From JANOZM01 sp031429355 (lineage in GTDB: Bacteria; Pseudomonadota; Gammaproteobacteria; Burkholderiales; Burkholderiaceae_E), in contig JANOZM010000004.1 in the NCBI GenBank assembly GCA_031429355.1, forward strand, positions 1 through 64,000: DNA of 64,000 bases, read 5' to 3'. Below are positions 53,402-62,670 of this stretch, in pieces. The notes beneath the pieces are model-generated. The model saw only the letters and a program-made list of their open reading frames with translations, did not search any database and was not told the origin of the DNA. Each line of letters begins with the position of its first letter. The first letter of the stretch is position 1. A program made the position numbers and the translations under genes.

Positions 53402-56197
53402 ATGACTCAATCTAATCGTGAACAAGGTAAAGGAAAGCTCAGCATAATTGCGGCTGCTGGTATTACAGCACTGACATTAGGCTTGGCGTTTGCAGCTCCA
53501 CCGGCAGGAACGCCGATTGGCAACCAAGCCGCTGCAACCTATACCGACGCATCCAGCGTCACCCGAACTGCTACTTCAAACACTGTTGTTACGACAGTGC
53601 AACAAGTTGCAGCTTTTACGCTAACCGCACCGCAAGCTAAGCCAGCCTCGCCTGGGCAACCGGTCACTTTCTCGCACACTATTACTAACACTGGTAATGG
53701 CACCGATTCATTTACGCTGGCTTACGGCAACAATCCGACGGGCGATAATTTTGATTTAAACAGCCCGCAAATTTTTGCTGACGCCACTTGTGATGGTGTT
53801 GCCGACAACGCAACACCAATTACTTCAACTGGTTCGCTAGCCGCTGGCGCAACTTTTTGCGTCGTCGTACAAGGCACCGTTCCGGGCACAGCATTGTCTG
53901 GCCAAACTTCGGCCACGACTATTACTGCAACTAGCCAATTTACAAACACAGTAACAACTACCAACGTTGATACCGTAACCGTAACGGCCAATGCAGTAGT
54001 CGGTTTAAACAAATCGATTAACGCACCAAGCGGCGCGCCAGGTTCAGGTCCCTACACCTACACCTTAACGTATTCGAATACTGGAAATGCAACGGCAACT
54101 AACGTCGTTATTGCTGACGTTATTCCTGCTGGTTTAACCTATGTTCCGGCTTCAGCTCGTTGGAGTGCCTCGGGCGCAACCGCTTTAACGGACGGTACAA
54201 CTCCAGCCGATCCGGCCGGTATTGCATTTGATTTCAACGTGACAACGGCGGGCGCCTTAACGGCCACCATTGCGAGCGTTTCACCCGCCACCACTGGCAC
54301 ACTGACCTTCCAAGTGAACGTTGGCGCAAACACTGCACCAAGCACGATCACTAACGTCGGTCGCCTGTGTTACAACGACGGCGCAGCACAACAGCCAGCA
54401 GGTTGTTCGGCAGCCAACGTAACGACAACTGGAACGCCTACTAACAGCGTACCGTTTAGCGTGACACAAATTGCTGGCGTTATTGGTAACGGTTCATCGA
54501 CAGACAGCTCGGTAAACAACAATCCAGCAGCAATTGCTTCTGCACCGCAAGGCTCAACAGTGGCATTCGATAACATTATTTGGAACCGTGGTAACGGCAC
54601 CGATAGTTTCGATATGACCATTGCGGCCTTAGGATCTGCTGGCAATAACTTCCCGATCGGTACAACTTTCCAGTTATTCAAATCTGATGGCGCAACTCCA
54701 TTGGTTGATACCAACGGGAATGGCACAGCGGACACTGGTGCAATTCCAGCTAGCAACAACGCAAGTTGTACGCCTGCTGCGGGTTATGTAGTTGACTCGG
54801 TCAATGCACGATGCGGTTACAAAGTGGTGCTTAAAGCCACTTTGCCTGCAGGTGCAACAGGTGGTCCGTTTTCAGTTACGAAAACAGCTACTTCGTTCTT
54901 TAACAACACAATCTCTGATCCGATTACTGACACCTTAACCGCAATTTCGACTAGTACTGTCGACTTACGTAACGGTGCAGCAAATACGGCCGGTACTGGT
55001 GTAGGACCAGAGGCTAGCCCAGTTACAACGCAAAACGTAAACCCTGGTGCCAGCACCACTTTCGTTTTGAAAGTAAACAACTCCTCGTCAGTAGCGGACA
55101 CTTACAACTTAGCCGCCAGTACCGATTCAAGCTTTGCTTCAATCGCACTGCCCGCAGGTTGGAGCGTTACGTTCCGTGCCGACGGTGGCACTGGTTCTTG
55201 CTCGACTTTGGGTTCTGTAATTACCAACACCGGTACCGTTAATGCTGGTGCCGTAGCAACCGTTTGCGCGGTGGTGAATGTTCCAGCAAATGCAGCGGCT
55301 CAACCCGCACCAGGCATCAATGTGTACTTCCGTGTGCAGTCACCCACCACTAACGCAACCGATCGCAAGACCGATGCAGTGGTTGTTAATACCTTACGGG
55401 CAATTTCAATCTCGCCTAACAACAGCAACCAAGTGTTCCCTGGTGGTTCAGTATTTGCTCAACACACTATTACCAATAACGGTAATGTGGCCGAAGGTTT
55501 AAGTGCCGGCAATGTCACTTTATCCGGTGCCATGGTCGGTGCAACCGCCGGTTGGAGCAACGTGATTTATTGGGATAAAAATAACGACGGTATCTTAGAT
55601 GCATCAGATCCTATCGTTACCGATCTATCGCAGTTAACCGGCGGCACTAACGGCGCATCCACTGCTGCAGGTTTAGATGTTGGCGAATCAGCACGTATTT
55701 TTGTGAAGGTTTTAGCACCATCTAGTGCAGCAGTAGGTGACGTAAATACAACCACTATAAACGTAACTGCTAATGGCGTTATTAACGGCACCGCAGCACC
55801 AGTAGTTACTTCAGCAACCGATGTAACGACTGTTATTGCTGGTCAAGTTCGTTTAGCGAAAGAGCAAGCACTTGATGCAAACTGCGATGGTATTGCAGAC
55901 ACCGCATTTAGTTCTGCAAATATCACTACGGGCGCAATCCCTGGTGCATGTATTCGTTACCGAATTGCGGCTGAAAATAACGGTACTGCTGATGTAACTT
56001 CGTTAGTAGTGTCCGACTCGACACCTGCACAAACGACCTATCACGCAGGCCCTAGCGTAGCAACAGCGGCATCCACCACTGTGGGTACGATTACTGCGCC
56101 AGCGAATGCGGCAACCGGAACCGTGCAAGCCACTATTCCAACGTTAACCCCGGGTCAAACTGCAGTAATTACTTTTGGTGTACGCATTAATCCCTAA
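53402..56197 (+). CDS. Secreted multi-domain DUF11 protein
   Basis: 931 residues with a signal peptide (LGLAFAAPPAGTPIGNQAAA). The mature N-terminus carries the motif GNQAAATYTDASSVTRTATSN found again in the next protein. At least five DUF11-like/Ig-like repeats follow with N-T-G-N-G-T-D-S-F phrases (about residues 70-180, 200-310, 375-500, 550-660, 670-800, 830-931). Four Asp-rich loops (DATCDGVADN, DTNGNGTADTG, DKNNDGILDASD, DANCDGIADT) resemble calcium-binding thrombospondin-3/dockerin-type loops. No cell-wall anchor or C-terminal barrel. Likely a secreted surface-layer-like or adhesive protein. Confidence 0.8.
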   Translation: MTQSNREQGKGKLSIIAAAGITALTLGLAFAAPPAGTPIGNQAAATYTDASSVTRTATSNTVVTTVQQVAAFTLTAPQAKPASPGQPVTFSHTITNTGNGTDSFTLAYGNNPTGDNFDLNSPQIFADATCDGVADNATPITSTGSLAAGATFCVVVQGTVPGTALSGQTSATTITATSQFTNTVTTTNVDTVTVTANAVVGLNKSINAPSGAPGSGPYTYTLTYSNTGNATATNVVIADVIPAGLTYVPASARWSASGATALTDGTTPADPAGIAFDFNVTTAGALTATIASVSPATTGTLTFQVNVGANTAPSTITNVGRLCYNDGAAQQPAGCSAANVTTTGTPTNSVPFSVTQIAGVIGNGSSTDSSVNNNPAAIASAPQGSTVAFDNIIWNRGNGTDSFDMTIAALGSAGNNFPIGTTFQLFKSDGATPLVDTNGNGTADTGAIPASNNASCTPAAGYVVDSVNARCGYKVVLKATLPAGATGGPFSVTKTATSFFNNTISDPITDTLTAISTSTVDLRNGAANTAGTGVGPEASPVTTQNVNPGASTTFVLKVNNSSSVADTYNLAASTDSSFASIALPAGWSVTFRADGGTGSCSTLGSVITNTGTVNAGAVATVCAVVNVPANAAAQPAPGINVYFRVQSPTTNATDRKTDAVVVNTLRAISISPNNSNQVFPGGSVFAQHTITNNGNVAEGLSAGNVTLSGAMVGATAGWSNVIYWDKNNDGILDASDPIVTDLSQLTGGTNGASTAAGLDVGESARIFVKVLAPSSAAVGDVNTTTINVTANGVINGTAAPVVTSATDVTTVIAGQVRLAKEQALDANCDGIADTAFSSANITTGAIPGACIRYRIAAENNGTADVTSLVVSDSTPAQTTYHAGPSVATAASTTVGTITAPANAATGTVQATIPTLTPGQTAVITFGVRINP

Positions 56198-56210
56198 GCG
56201 CTAGCGCTTA
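56195..56210. repeat. Perfect 16-base palindrome between DUF11 genes
   Basis: TAAGCGCTAGCGCTTA is its own reverse complement and begins with the stop codon of the 931-residue gene. No T run follows. It could be an mRNA-processing or stability hairpin or a protein-binding site. Confidence 0.5.
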
Positions 56211-56233
56211 AGGCTAATCGACAAAGACCAACC

Positions 56234-59200
56234 GTGATTAAGTGGACAGCCGCCAACTTAAAAGCCCATGCGGCGCGAGCAATCGCGACGCTAGGCTTGG
56301 CGGTGGGCTTTACATTGTCCACACTGCTCACGGCTAACAGCTTTGCGCAAACACCAACGGTTAACACCGCAATTAATAATCAAGCGAAGGCCACTTATAC
56401 AGATGCACTAAGTGGCCGCGCTGCTCTTTTAAATTCCAACACTGTCAGTACCGTGGTTGGACGACAAATTAATTTTCAATTAAGTTCTTCACAAAATAAA
56501 CAATCGGCACCAGGTGCTGGTGTTCTGTTTACACAAAGCCTTGTTAACTTAGGCAACGCGACCGAATCATTTCGCATTACGTTTCAAGACCAATTTCCCG
56601 GCACCTTCAATTTTTCGCAAGTACAATTATTTGAAGATGCCAACAGTGATGGCGTGCCCGATTCAAGCACCGCACTATCGCCCACTCAGACCCTTATATC
56701 AGGGCAAACATTAAATTTTATTGCCGTTGCACAAGTGCCCACGAACGCCCAGACTGGGCAAGAAGATCGCTTCACGATTAGTGCCTATGCAGCGGCCGCA
56801 CCAAACAACAGTCAAACAATTACCAATACAGTAACAATCACTGCCCAAGCCGTGGTTGTCGTTAGCAAAGCGTTTGATGTTACTCAGGGGCCTTCGCCCT
56901 ACGACGGTCTTATCGTTACCTTAAGCTACAGCAACATTGGTAACAGTGCAGCAAGCAACGTGACCTTAACTGACATTATCGGTGGTCCTAGTACTACCCT
57001 AGCAACCGATACCACTGGAATGCAATATGTCGCTAATTCGGGTATTTGGCAAACACAGCCGGTTAGTGACGCAATTGGCAGCGACCCATCCGGTATCGCT
57101 TATTCCGTCAACACCATCGGTGCAATAACAACTGTTCAAGCCACAATCACTAATGTTCAACCGGGCGCATCGGGCAAGGTTAGTTTTCGCACCAACATTA
57201 AACCAAATTTAGTTCCAGGCATTGCCAAAACAACCAACGCGGTTAAGGTTGATTACTTCGATGGACTTAGTTCGCAATCATCACGCAGTAACAATAGCGT
57301 TTACTATCGAGTACTTGCATCGGGCCCAGATTTAGTGATCGACAAAACCCATAGCAACACTTTTGTTGTTAACAATGACGGCGAATTCATTTTACAAGTA
57401 CGCAATATTGGTGGCGGTCCAACCACTGACGCAATTGTTGTCGAAGATCGCGTCCCTGCGGGCCTTAGTATTTCAGCGTCAGGCTTACCTGACGTGCGTA
57501 CCTCGGGCTGGGCGTGCGTAATCGTCGGTGTAAACGGCCAAATCAATAACGCAATAACGCAAATTGTTCGTTGCCAAAGTAGTACTTCAATTGCCACTGG
57601 TCAAAATCATCCCAACCCCTTAATTTTAAAGATGCGGGGTGATCAATTAACCAACGGTGCACCGATAACCAATCGCGCCACTGTTGCTGGTGGTGGCGAA
57701 GACGCGGCTTACGCCGACAACAACAGCGCCGTTGATGCGGTTGAAATAGTGGCAGGTGCCAATGTATCCGGGAGCGCTTGGTACGACATCAATCACGATG
57801 GCAAACGCGATGAGCAAGAACCACCAGCCGTTAAAATGATCGTCGAAATAGTCAATAACCTTGGCGTGGTTGTTGCAACGACCAACACGGCGGCTAACGG
57901 CGGCTATCAGTTTACTAATGTAGCACCAGGCGATGGCTATAAAATATTATTCCGCTTTCCCGAAGGCAGTAACGCGCTGGCCAGCTCGCCAGTCAGCGGT
58001 GAGCGTGGGCAAGCAAACCCTAGCTCGAATGCAATCATCAGCAAAGGTATTATCGACGGTCTAACGTTAAAGAACGGCGATAACGTTATTGAGCAAAGCT
58101 TGCGACTTGATCCGAGCGGGGTGGTTTACGACAGCGCAACAAGACAACCGGTTTCAGGCGCAACGGTGCGCTTAGTGGGACCTGCCGGTTTTCGCGCAGC
58201 GGACCATTTAGTCGGCGGCATTCCCAACGCCACGCAAATTACTGGCTCGACCGGTATGTACCAATTTATTTTATTAGGTGGCGCACCGATCGGGATTTAT
58301 AGCCTTGAAATTACAGCCCCTTCTGGCTATCTCAATGAAGTTTCTCCTTCTATTCGACCAGCTGCCTCTGTGAGCTGTTCGCAATTTGCTTGCTTAGACC
58401 CAACTGGGTTAGCGCCACACCTTGCCATTTACTCGGTACAACCGGCCAACATTTATACAGCGCCACCGCTGGGACAAGATACGACGTATTTTTTAAGTTT
58501 TTACATTGACGTTAATACCGACCCAGAAATTATTAACAACCATATTCCGTTAGACCCAATTTCTGCAAGTCAACCCGGTCTTTTTGTAGAAAAGACGGTC
58601 AATCGACCCGCGGCTGAATTTGGTGACACCGTGGTTTATACGGTTCGCATCGTGAACCGTAGCAAAATAACAGCAACACAAATTAGTGTTGTTGATCGCA
58701 CACCCGTGGGTTTTAAATATTTACCTGGTACAACCAAATTAAACGGCATTGCGATTGCAGACCCAATGATTTCAGAAGCGAGACAATTAGGTTTTCGCAA
58801 TTTAGGCAACCTAGCTGGCGAAGCCACTAGCAGTCTTTCTTATGCAATGCGATTAGTGCCCGGTGCACAAGACGGCGATGGTATCAACCGCGCACAAGCG
58901 TTTGCAGGAAACACAACTTCAAATATAGCAACCGTAAAAGTTAAAGTAAATACTGGCATCTTTAGTAATCGTGGTGTCTTAATGGGCAAAGTATTTTTAG
59001 ATTGTGATCGCAATCATATTCAAAGCTACGAAGAACTGGGTATACCAGGCGTGCGATTATTTTTACAAGACGGCACTTTCGTAATTACTGACGCTGAGGG
59101 TAAATACAGCTTCATGGGTCTTGCTGCCCGCACCCATGTTGTAAAAATTGATTCATTAACGCTTCCGGACCGTGCGCGCATGACCTCAATTTCAAATCGC

Positions 59201-62200
59201 CACGGTGGTATTGGTGTTAGTGCCTTTGTCGATTTAAAAAACGGCGAGCTGCATCGCGCAGACTTTACAGAGTTTAGTTGTTCCGACACCGTTGTTGCGC
59301 AGGTCAACGCGCGCCGTAAAAAAGGCGAAGTATTTTCGATTGAAGCAGAGCGATTATTAGGTCAAAAATTAGAGCCCAGCGGCAAACCTAATTTTCCAAC
59401 AAATCCCAAAGCATTACCAGCCAGTGGCGTTAGAAGTGAAACATCTATTGGCAACAGTTTGAACAATCTTGCAAATTCAGAACCACCAGCGGTTCAAGGG
59501 CATGGTCTTTCTAGTCAAGAGTTTATACAACGCAGTGCTGATCAATTAGACAACACCTTGGCGTTTGTCGATTTAAAAAACGGCGATACTTTACCGATTG
59601 CACAAGCCAATATTCGCATTAAAGGCGTCACCGGTTCGTTGTTGCAACTCAATGTCAATGGCAAAACAATTGCGCAAGAACGTATTGGTAGTAAAACTGA
59701 AGTCGCAGATAAACAACTACAGCTTCTTGAGTACATTGGCGTCGCCTTAGAACCCGGAAAAAACCAACTGTCCTTAAAACAAATGGATAACTTTGGCAAC
59801 GCACGCGGCGAGGTGCTAATCGAACTAATTGCGCCTGATCGTGCCGGAAAAATCAACATCCAAAGCCAGGCACAAACCGCTATTGCAAACGGTGTTACAC
59901 CCAGCAAAATTACTGTACGCATTACTGATGCGTCAGGGGTTGTAGTCACCGCAAGAACGCCCATTACTTTAGAAGCATCACACGGCCGCTTTAACGTCGA
60001 AGACAGTGACCGCAATGAACCGGGCATACAGACATTTATAACCGATGGCAAAGCGGAGTTTTCGATTATTCCTCCACTAGAGCCGGTGCAAGCGCGTATT
60101 AAAATCAGTAGTGGATTAATTACTGCTGAACATAGTATTTATTTCTTGCCTGATTTACGACCGCTAGTGGCTAACGGAATTTTAGAGGGCGTCCTTAGTG
60201 CTAAACGTTTCCATGGCACAAACTTAATTGCGACCCGTGCAAACGATGGGTTTGAACAAACTTTACGACGCTTTTCTACCGAGTCGGACCTAACCAATAA
60301 CAGCCAAAAACAAGCAGCGGTAGCGGCAGCGTTTTTCTTAAAAGGAAAAGTCAAGGGTGAGTATTTGTTAACCCTTGCTTACGACTCTGAAAAAGAGTCG
60401 CGCGAACGATTGTTTCGCGATATTCAACCCAATGAGTACTACCCGATTTATGGCGACTCGTCGGTAAAGGGCTTTGACGCACAATCGACCAGCCGCCTTT
60501 ATGTCCGTATCGACAAACAAAAATCATGGCTATTGTGGGGCGATTTTAGTACCAGCGCAACTCAGAACAATCAAAAGCTTGGGGCCTACCAGCGCTCGCT
60601 AACCGGTGTAAAGCAACATTACGAAAGCAACGGCATTACAGCAGAAGTTTTTGCTAGTAAAGATAATGTACGCCAATTGGTTAAAGAACTATCGACCAAT
60701 GGCACATCAGGCCCCTATGAGTTTTTACTTAATGACGCACTGATAAACAGCGAACGCGTTGAGCTAATCGTGCGCGACCGCAATCAACCGGCTCTTGTTT
60801 TAAGCAGCAAGCCCTTAGTCCGATTTCTCGATTATGGTTTCGAACCCCTAACCGGCCGACTCTTATTGCGCGCACCGCAAGCTAGCGTCGATGCTAATTT
60901 AAACCCTATTAGCTTACGCATTACGGCTGAAATAGAACAAGGTGGCAAAAAGTTCTGGGTTTACGGCGCGAACGCACAAATACAAATTACCGAAAAAATT
61001 AATGTTGGTGCCAGCATTGTTCGCAATGAAAACCCAATTGCAGAAAACTTTGAACAACTCAGCAGCATTAACACTGAAATAAAACTAGCCGAAAAAACTA
61101 AAGTTGCCGCCGAGCTCGCAAGTACTACCAGAGCTGACGGACAAAACGGACGCGCTGCGCGCTTAGAATTAACCCACGAGACCGACCATTGGCGCGTCCG
61201 CTTAAACGCTATGCGTGCTGATCCAATGTTTGACAACCCGGCGGCACCAATTAGTAAAGGTCGTCAAGAAATAAGCGCCAAAGCCGAATACGATTTAAGT
61301 AGCAGTACTCGTCTTCGTGCCGAAGCAATACAAAGCAAAGACTCGGTACTAAAAACCGAGCGCAGCGGTGTCTTGCTGAATGCCGAGCACAGCTTTGGTA
61401 ACAACACTAATTTGGAAATCGGTATACGGCAAGTCAACGATCGAACACCAACAACAAACGGGCCTGTTACGAATACCAATGCTACAGGCGATGTCACCAG
61501 TGTTCGTGCAAAACTACAGTTACCTATTCCAAAGATTGAAGCGGCAAGCGCCTATATCGAAACTGAAGTCGATGTGCGTGATTCCAGCAAACGCATGATC
61601 GCCGTTGGCGGCGAATATGCCTTAACTGGCAAAGGTAAGTTATATGCTCGCCATGAGTTCGAATCCAGCCTCGCAGGAGGCTTCAGTTTAAACACAGCGC
61701 CCCAACGTAGCGTCAGTGTGTTGGGTTTGAGTGCTGACTATATGGACAACGGCAGTCTATTTACCGAGTATCGCGGACGCGATGCTTTTGGCGTACGTAC
61801 AACCGAAGCTGCTATCGGTTTAAAAAACTGGTGGTCTATTGCCGACGGCCTGCGTCTAACGACTAGCGCTGAGCGTATCCAAGTACTTGCCGGTGTAAAA
61901 GATCAAGAATCTAGTGCCCTAAGCCTTGGTCTCGATTACACCAAGCTTGAGAACTTAAAGGCTAGCACCCGCCTCGAATGGCGCGATAGTACAACCACCA
62001 AGTCGTGGCTACATAGCGTTGATGGTGCATACAAAATGAATCGCGACTGGACCGGTTTGCTGCGCCACATCGTTAACGTAAATGACACCAAGGAAAACAA
62101 TGGCGTAGCCCCTAGCCAACGTTACTTACAACGCAGTCAAGTAGGAGCGGCTTGGCGCGAAACCGATTTAAACCGCATGAACGCCTTATTTTTACTCGAA

Positions 62201-62668
62201 CTAAAGCGCGAAAAAGACAGTGCATTGTTTGCAGAATCTAGCAATCGACGGGTGACGCAATGGTCTTCCAATTTTAATTGGAAACCCAACCATGACCTTA
62301 CAGTAGCTAGCGGATACGCCAGCAAATGGGTTAAAGAACTAATTTCCGGCACTACCCAAAAATCTCGCGTCGATCGCCTGAATGGCCGTGTCACTTGGGA
62401 TTTTGCGGAGCGTTGGGATGCTAGCGTTTTAGCGTCGGTCATGCGCGAGCGTACCTTCAAAGCAAAGCAATCGAGCCTCGGTGTCGAGTTGGGTTATCAA
62501 TTGAAAACTAACTTATGGCTTTCGTTGGGTTACAACAAACATGGCTACACAGATCGCGATACCGTTAGTGCAGACAATACAGAACAGGGTATATTTCTGC
62601 GCCTACGCTATAAGTTCGATGAACACAGCTTTAAGCGTGATCAATCAGAACATTCGGATTCAAAATAA
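56234..62668 (+). CDS. Giant DUF11/SdrD-B-like protein with C-terminal outer-membrane barrel
   Basis: 2144 residues. Signal peptide, then NQAKATYTDALSG. Order: DUF11-like repeats to about 360 and at 362-500; an SdrD-B/Cna-B-like domain at 508-590 (GSAWYDINHDGKRDEQEPP); carboxypeptidase-regulatory-like at about 628-760; DUF11 at 780-900; a second SdrD-B-like at 913-990 (GKVFLDCDRNHIQSYEELG); an invasin/Big-type Ig domain at about 1210-1315 (NGVTPSKITVRITDASG); then about 750 residues of alternating polar/aromatic strands with a GDFSTSATQNN-like start (1370 on), ending IFLRLRYKF, a typical barrel. It should be anchored in the outer membrane with the Ig-like part exposed. Two copies of FVDLKNG occur. 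Start at GTG 56234. Confidence 0.8.
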   Translation: MIKWTAANLKAHAARAIATLGLAVGFTLSTLLTANSFAQTPTVNTAINNQAKATYTDALSGRAALLNSNTVSTVVGRQINFQLSSSQNKQSAPGAGVLFTQSLVNLGNATESFRITFQDQFPGTFNFSQVQLFEDANSDGVPDSSTALSPTQTLISGQTLNFIAVAQVPTNAQTGQEDRFTISAYAAAAPNNSQTITNTVTITAQAVVVVSKAFDVTQGPSPYDGLIVTLSYSNIGNSAASNVTLTDIIGGPSTTLATDTTGMQYVANSGIWQTQPVSDAIGSDPSGIAYSVNTIGAITTVQATITNVQPGASGKVSFRTNIKPNLVPGIAKTTNAVKVDYFDGLSSQSSRSNNSVYYRVLASGPDLVIDKTHSNTFVVNNDGEFILQVRNIGGGPTTDAIVVEDRVPAGLSISASGLPDVRTSGWACVIVGVNGQINNAITQIVRCQSSTSIATGQNHPNPLILKMRGDQLTNGAPITNRATVAGGGEDAAYADNNSAVDAVEIVAGANVSGSAWYDINHDGKRDEQEPPAVKMIVEIVNNLGVVVATTNTAANGGYQFTNVAPGDGYKILFRFPEGSNALASSPVSGERGQANPSSNAIISKGIIDGLTLKNGDNVIEQSLRLDPSGVVYDSATRQPVSGATVRLVGPAGFRAADHLVGGIPNATQITGSTGMYQFILLGGAPIGIYSLEITAPSGYLNEVSPSIRPAASVSCSQFACLDPTGLAPHLAIYSVQPANIYTAPPLGQDTTYFLSFYIDVNTDPEIINNHIPLDPISASQPGLFVEKTVNRPAAEFGDTVVYTVRIVNRSKITATQISVVDRTPVGFKYLPGTTKLNGIAIADPMISEARQLGFRNLGNLAGEATSSLSYAMRLVPGAQDGDGINRAQAFAGNTTSNIATVKVKVNTGIFSNRGVLMGKVFLDCDRNHIQSYEELGIPGVRLFLQDGTFVITDAEGKYSFMGLAARTHVVKIDSLTLPDRARMTSISNRHGGIGVSAFVDLKNGELHRADFTEFSCSDTVVAQVNARRKKGEVFSIEAERLLGQKLEPSGKPNFPTNPKALPASGVRSETSIGNSLNNLANSEPPAVQGHGLSSQEFIQRSADQLDNTLAFVDLKNGDTLPIAQANIRIKGVTGSLLQLNVNGKTIAQERIGSKTEVADKQLQLLEYIGVALEPGKNQLSLKQMDNFGNARGEVLIELIAPDRAGKINIQSQAQTAIANGVTPSKITVRITDASGVVVTARTPITLEASHGRFNVEDSDRNEPGIQTFITDGKAEFSIIPPLEPVQARIKISSGLITAEHSIYFLPDLRPLVANGILEGVLSAKRFHGTNLIATRANDGFEQTLRRFSTESDLTNNSQKQAAVAAAFFLKGKVKGEYLLTLAYDSEKESRERLFRDIQPNEYYPIYGDSSVKGFDAQSTSRLYVRIDKQKSWLLWGDFSTSATQNNQKLGAYQRSLTGVKQHYESNGITAEVFASKDNVRQLVKELSTNGTSGPYEFLLNDALINSERVELIVRDRNQPALVLSSKPLVRFLDYGFEPLTGRLLLRAPQASVDANLNPISLRITAEIEQGGKKFWVYGANAQIQITEKINVGASIVRNENPIAENFEQLSSINTEIKLAEKTKVAAELASTTRADGQNGRAARLELTHETDHWRVRLNAMRADPMFDNPAAPISKGRQEISAKAEYDLSSSTRLRAEAIQSKDSVLKTERSGVLLNAEHSFGNNTNLEIGIRQVNDRTPTTNGPVTNTNATGDVTSVRAKLQLPIPKIEAASAYIETEVDVRDSSKRMIAVGGEYALTGKGKLYARHEFESSLAGGFSLNTAPQRSVSVLGLSADYMDNGSLFTEYRGRDAFGVRTTEAAIGLKNWWSIADGLRLTTSAERIQVLAGVKDQESSALSLGLDYTKLENLKASTRLEWRDSTTTKSWLHSVDGAYKMNRDWTGLLRHIVNVNDTKENNGVAPSQRYLQRSQVGAAWRETDLNRMNALFLLELKREKDSALFAESSNRRVTQWSSNFNWKPNHDLTVASGYASKWVKELISGTTQKSRVDRLNGRVTWDFAERWDASVLASVMRERTFKAKQSSLGVELGYQLKTNLWLSLGYNKHGYTDRDTVSADNTEQGIFLRLRYKFDEHSFKRDQSEHSDSK

Positions 62669-62670
62669 AA

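Noticed and set aside
53402..62668. Sortase-anchored surface proteins
   Set aside because: No LPxTG motif or C-terminal membrane tail; the organism looks Gram-negative and one member ends in a barrel.
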